Source: Porticoccus sp964276025 (lineage in GTDB: Bacteria; Pseudomonadota; Gammaproteobacteria; Pseudomonadales; Porticoccaceae). From it: a DNA stretch of 64,000 nucleotides. The stretch covers positions 124,001 to 188,000 of the forward strand of contig CAXYDD010000002.1 of NCBI GenBank assembly GCA_964276025.1. The letters run 5' to 3'. Each line of letters starts with the position of its first letter. The stretch's first letter is position 1. The notes beneath the pieces are model-generated. The model was not told where the DNA came from. It saw only the letters and a program-made list of their open reading frames with translations, and made no database searches. The translations under genes were made by a program, and so were the position numbers. Below, piece after piece: positions 63,221 to 64,000 of the stretch.

Positions 63221-64000
63221 GTCTTACTCTCTTCATAGTTGTTCCAACAGTATTAACTTCTGAGCTAATTCTTAATACTAATGAAATCATTGCAATACAA
63301 ACCAAGAGGCTACTACCCCCATAACTTATAAAAGGTAATGTGATGCCTTTTGTGGGTAGAAGGCCAGATGTAACCGCTATATTTATGAAAGACTGTAGTG
63401 CTAGTATTATCGCAATACCGATGCAACTGTAAGTACAAAACCAGGCGCTACTTTTCATTGCCTGCCGAGCTATATGAAGTATTCGGTGTATCAGGATTAC
63501 GTATAAAAGTATGATAATCGTTACACCAACCAACCCAAATTCTTCAGCATAAATGGAAAAAATGAAGTCAGTGTGTGCTTCAGGCAAATAATGTAATTTT
63601 TGAACACTGTTTCCCAAGCCAACACCAAACCATTCTCCCTCTCCGAAAGCCATCAAAGAGTTTGTTATTTGGTAACCAGTATCTCTAGGATCGAGCCAAG
63701 GATCCAGGAAGGATAATAATCTCTCGATTCGATATGGCTCCATTACAGCGATGCAAGCAAGGCCAACAACAGAACAAATAGATATTATGCCAAACTGCCA
63801 AAGAGGAACACCTACAATAAACAACATGCAAAATACTGTAGTACTTATAACGACCATAGATCCATAGTCTGGCTGTTTAAACAAAAGCAATACAACTAAA
63901 CTAATGATGAAAATAGGCGGCAATACACTCCTCCAAGACACTTTTAGCTTTTGTTGGTGTTTTTCTAAGTATCCTGCTAAAAAAATAATAACAGCAAACT
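63201..64000 (-). CDS. ftsW: peptidoglycan glycosyltransferase FtsW, N-terminus beyond window
   Basis: FtsW is the SEDS-family polymerase of septal peptidoglycan. About 265 C-terminal residues are in the window; the frame is open to the right edge. Recognisable FtsW motifs are EPYRIERLLSFLDPW, QITNSLMAFGEGEWFGVGLG, LPEAHTDFIFSIYAEEFG and LLPTKGITLPFISYGGSSL, with several membrane helices. A short basic tail follows the last helix. It overlaps murG by 20 bases, placing it upstream in the dcw order. Confidence 0.97.
   Translation of the reverse strand, partial: FAVIIFLAGYLEKHQQKLKVSWRSVLPPIFIISLVVLLLFKQPDYGSMVVISTTVFCMLFIVGVPLWQFGIISICSVVGLACIAVMEPYRIERLLSFLDPWLDPRDTGYQITNSLMAFGEGEWFGVGLGNSVQKLHYLPEAHTDFIFSIYAEEFGLVGVTIIILLYVILIHRILHIARQAMKSSAWFCTYSCIGIAIILALQSFINIAVTSGLLPTKGITLPFISYGGSSLLVCIAMISLVLRISSEVNTVGTTMKRVRRDRAEN

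Overview
This AT-rich window carries a chain of conserved housekeeping genes in the order typical of Gammaproteobacteria: secG-tpiA-glmM-folP-ftsH-rlmE, yhbY, greA-carB-carA-dapB-dnaJ-dnaK-grpE, recN, fur, bamE, rnfH-ratA, smpB-ssrA, then xseB-ispA-dxs, groES-groEL-fxsA, nadC-coaE-yacG, and a dcw cell-wall/division cluster (ftsW-murG-murC-ddlB-ftsQ-ftsA-ftsZ-lpxC-secA-argJ-mutT). The low G+C, very short intergenic spaces, many ATGA and TAATG stop/start overlaps and a Na+-coupled transporter suggest a free-living, probably marine, streamlined gammaproteobacterium. The lineage is an inference; I cannot name a genus.

Region by region: 1-1750 is the least conserved part, with the edge of an NAD-dependent sugar epimerase and three small genes (a DUF2805/TIGR03643 protein and two unknowns). 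A tRNA-Leu(GAG) follows secG, and the usual order is lost beyond it. 1860-18500 (mostly minus strand) covers protein export, triose phosphate isomerase, UDP-GlcNAc precursor synthesis, folate, FtsH proteolysis, rRNA methylation, transcript cleavage, carbamoyl phosphate and lysine/DAP synthesis, and the DnaK chaperone system. 18600-24600 holds recN, fur, bamE, ratA/rnfH, an SLC6-type transporter, and smpB next to its partner tmRNA. 24800-31000 contains an ilvD broken by one extra base in an A-run, a methyltransferase, a DegQ/HtrA protease, an MDR oxidoreductase and the start of the xseB-ispA-dxs isoprenoid operon. 31000-42100 has dxs, dinG, an acyltransferase, pyrB, sbcB, fumC, a coiled-coil membrane protein of unknown role and a stand-alone PuuD-like membrane domain with a good Fur-box-like site upstream. 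42300-50850 has groESL, fxsA, ampG, an ABC-2 transporter, ampD, nadC, coaE and yacG. 50850-64000 is the mutT-argJ-secA-lpxC-ftsZ...ftsW block on the minus strand, cut inside ftsW by the window end.

Functionally the genes link up: GlmM, MurC, MurG, Ddl, DapB, FtsW, AmpG and AmpD cover peptidoglycan precursor supply, assembly and recycling; LpxC and BamE serve the outer membrane; DnaK/DnaJ/GrpE, GroEL/GroES, FtsH, DegQ and SmpB/tmRNA form the protein-quality network; Dxs and IspA supply isoprenoids for the lipid carriers and quinones. No CRISPR array, prophage, transposon or rRNA gene was seen, and no gene-free stretch exceeds about 250 bases. The points most worth checking are the ilvD frameshift, the DUF2805 gene without a standard start codon, the Fur-like site at 42197-42215, and a 20-bp perfect palindrome that carries the 3' ends of both yhbY and greA.
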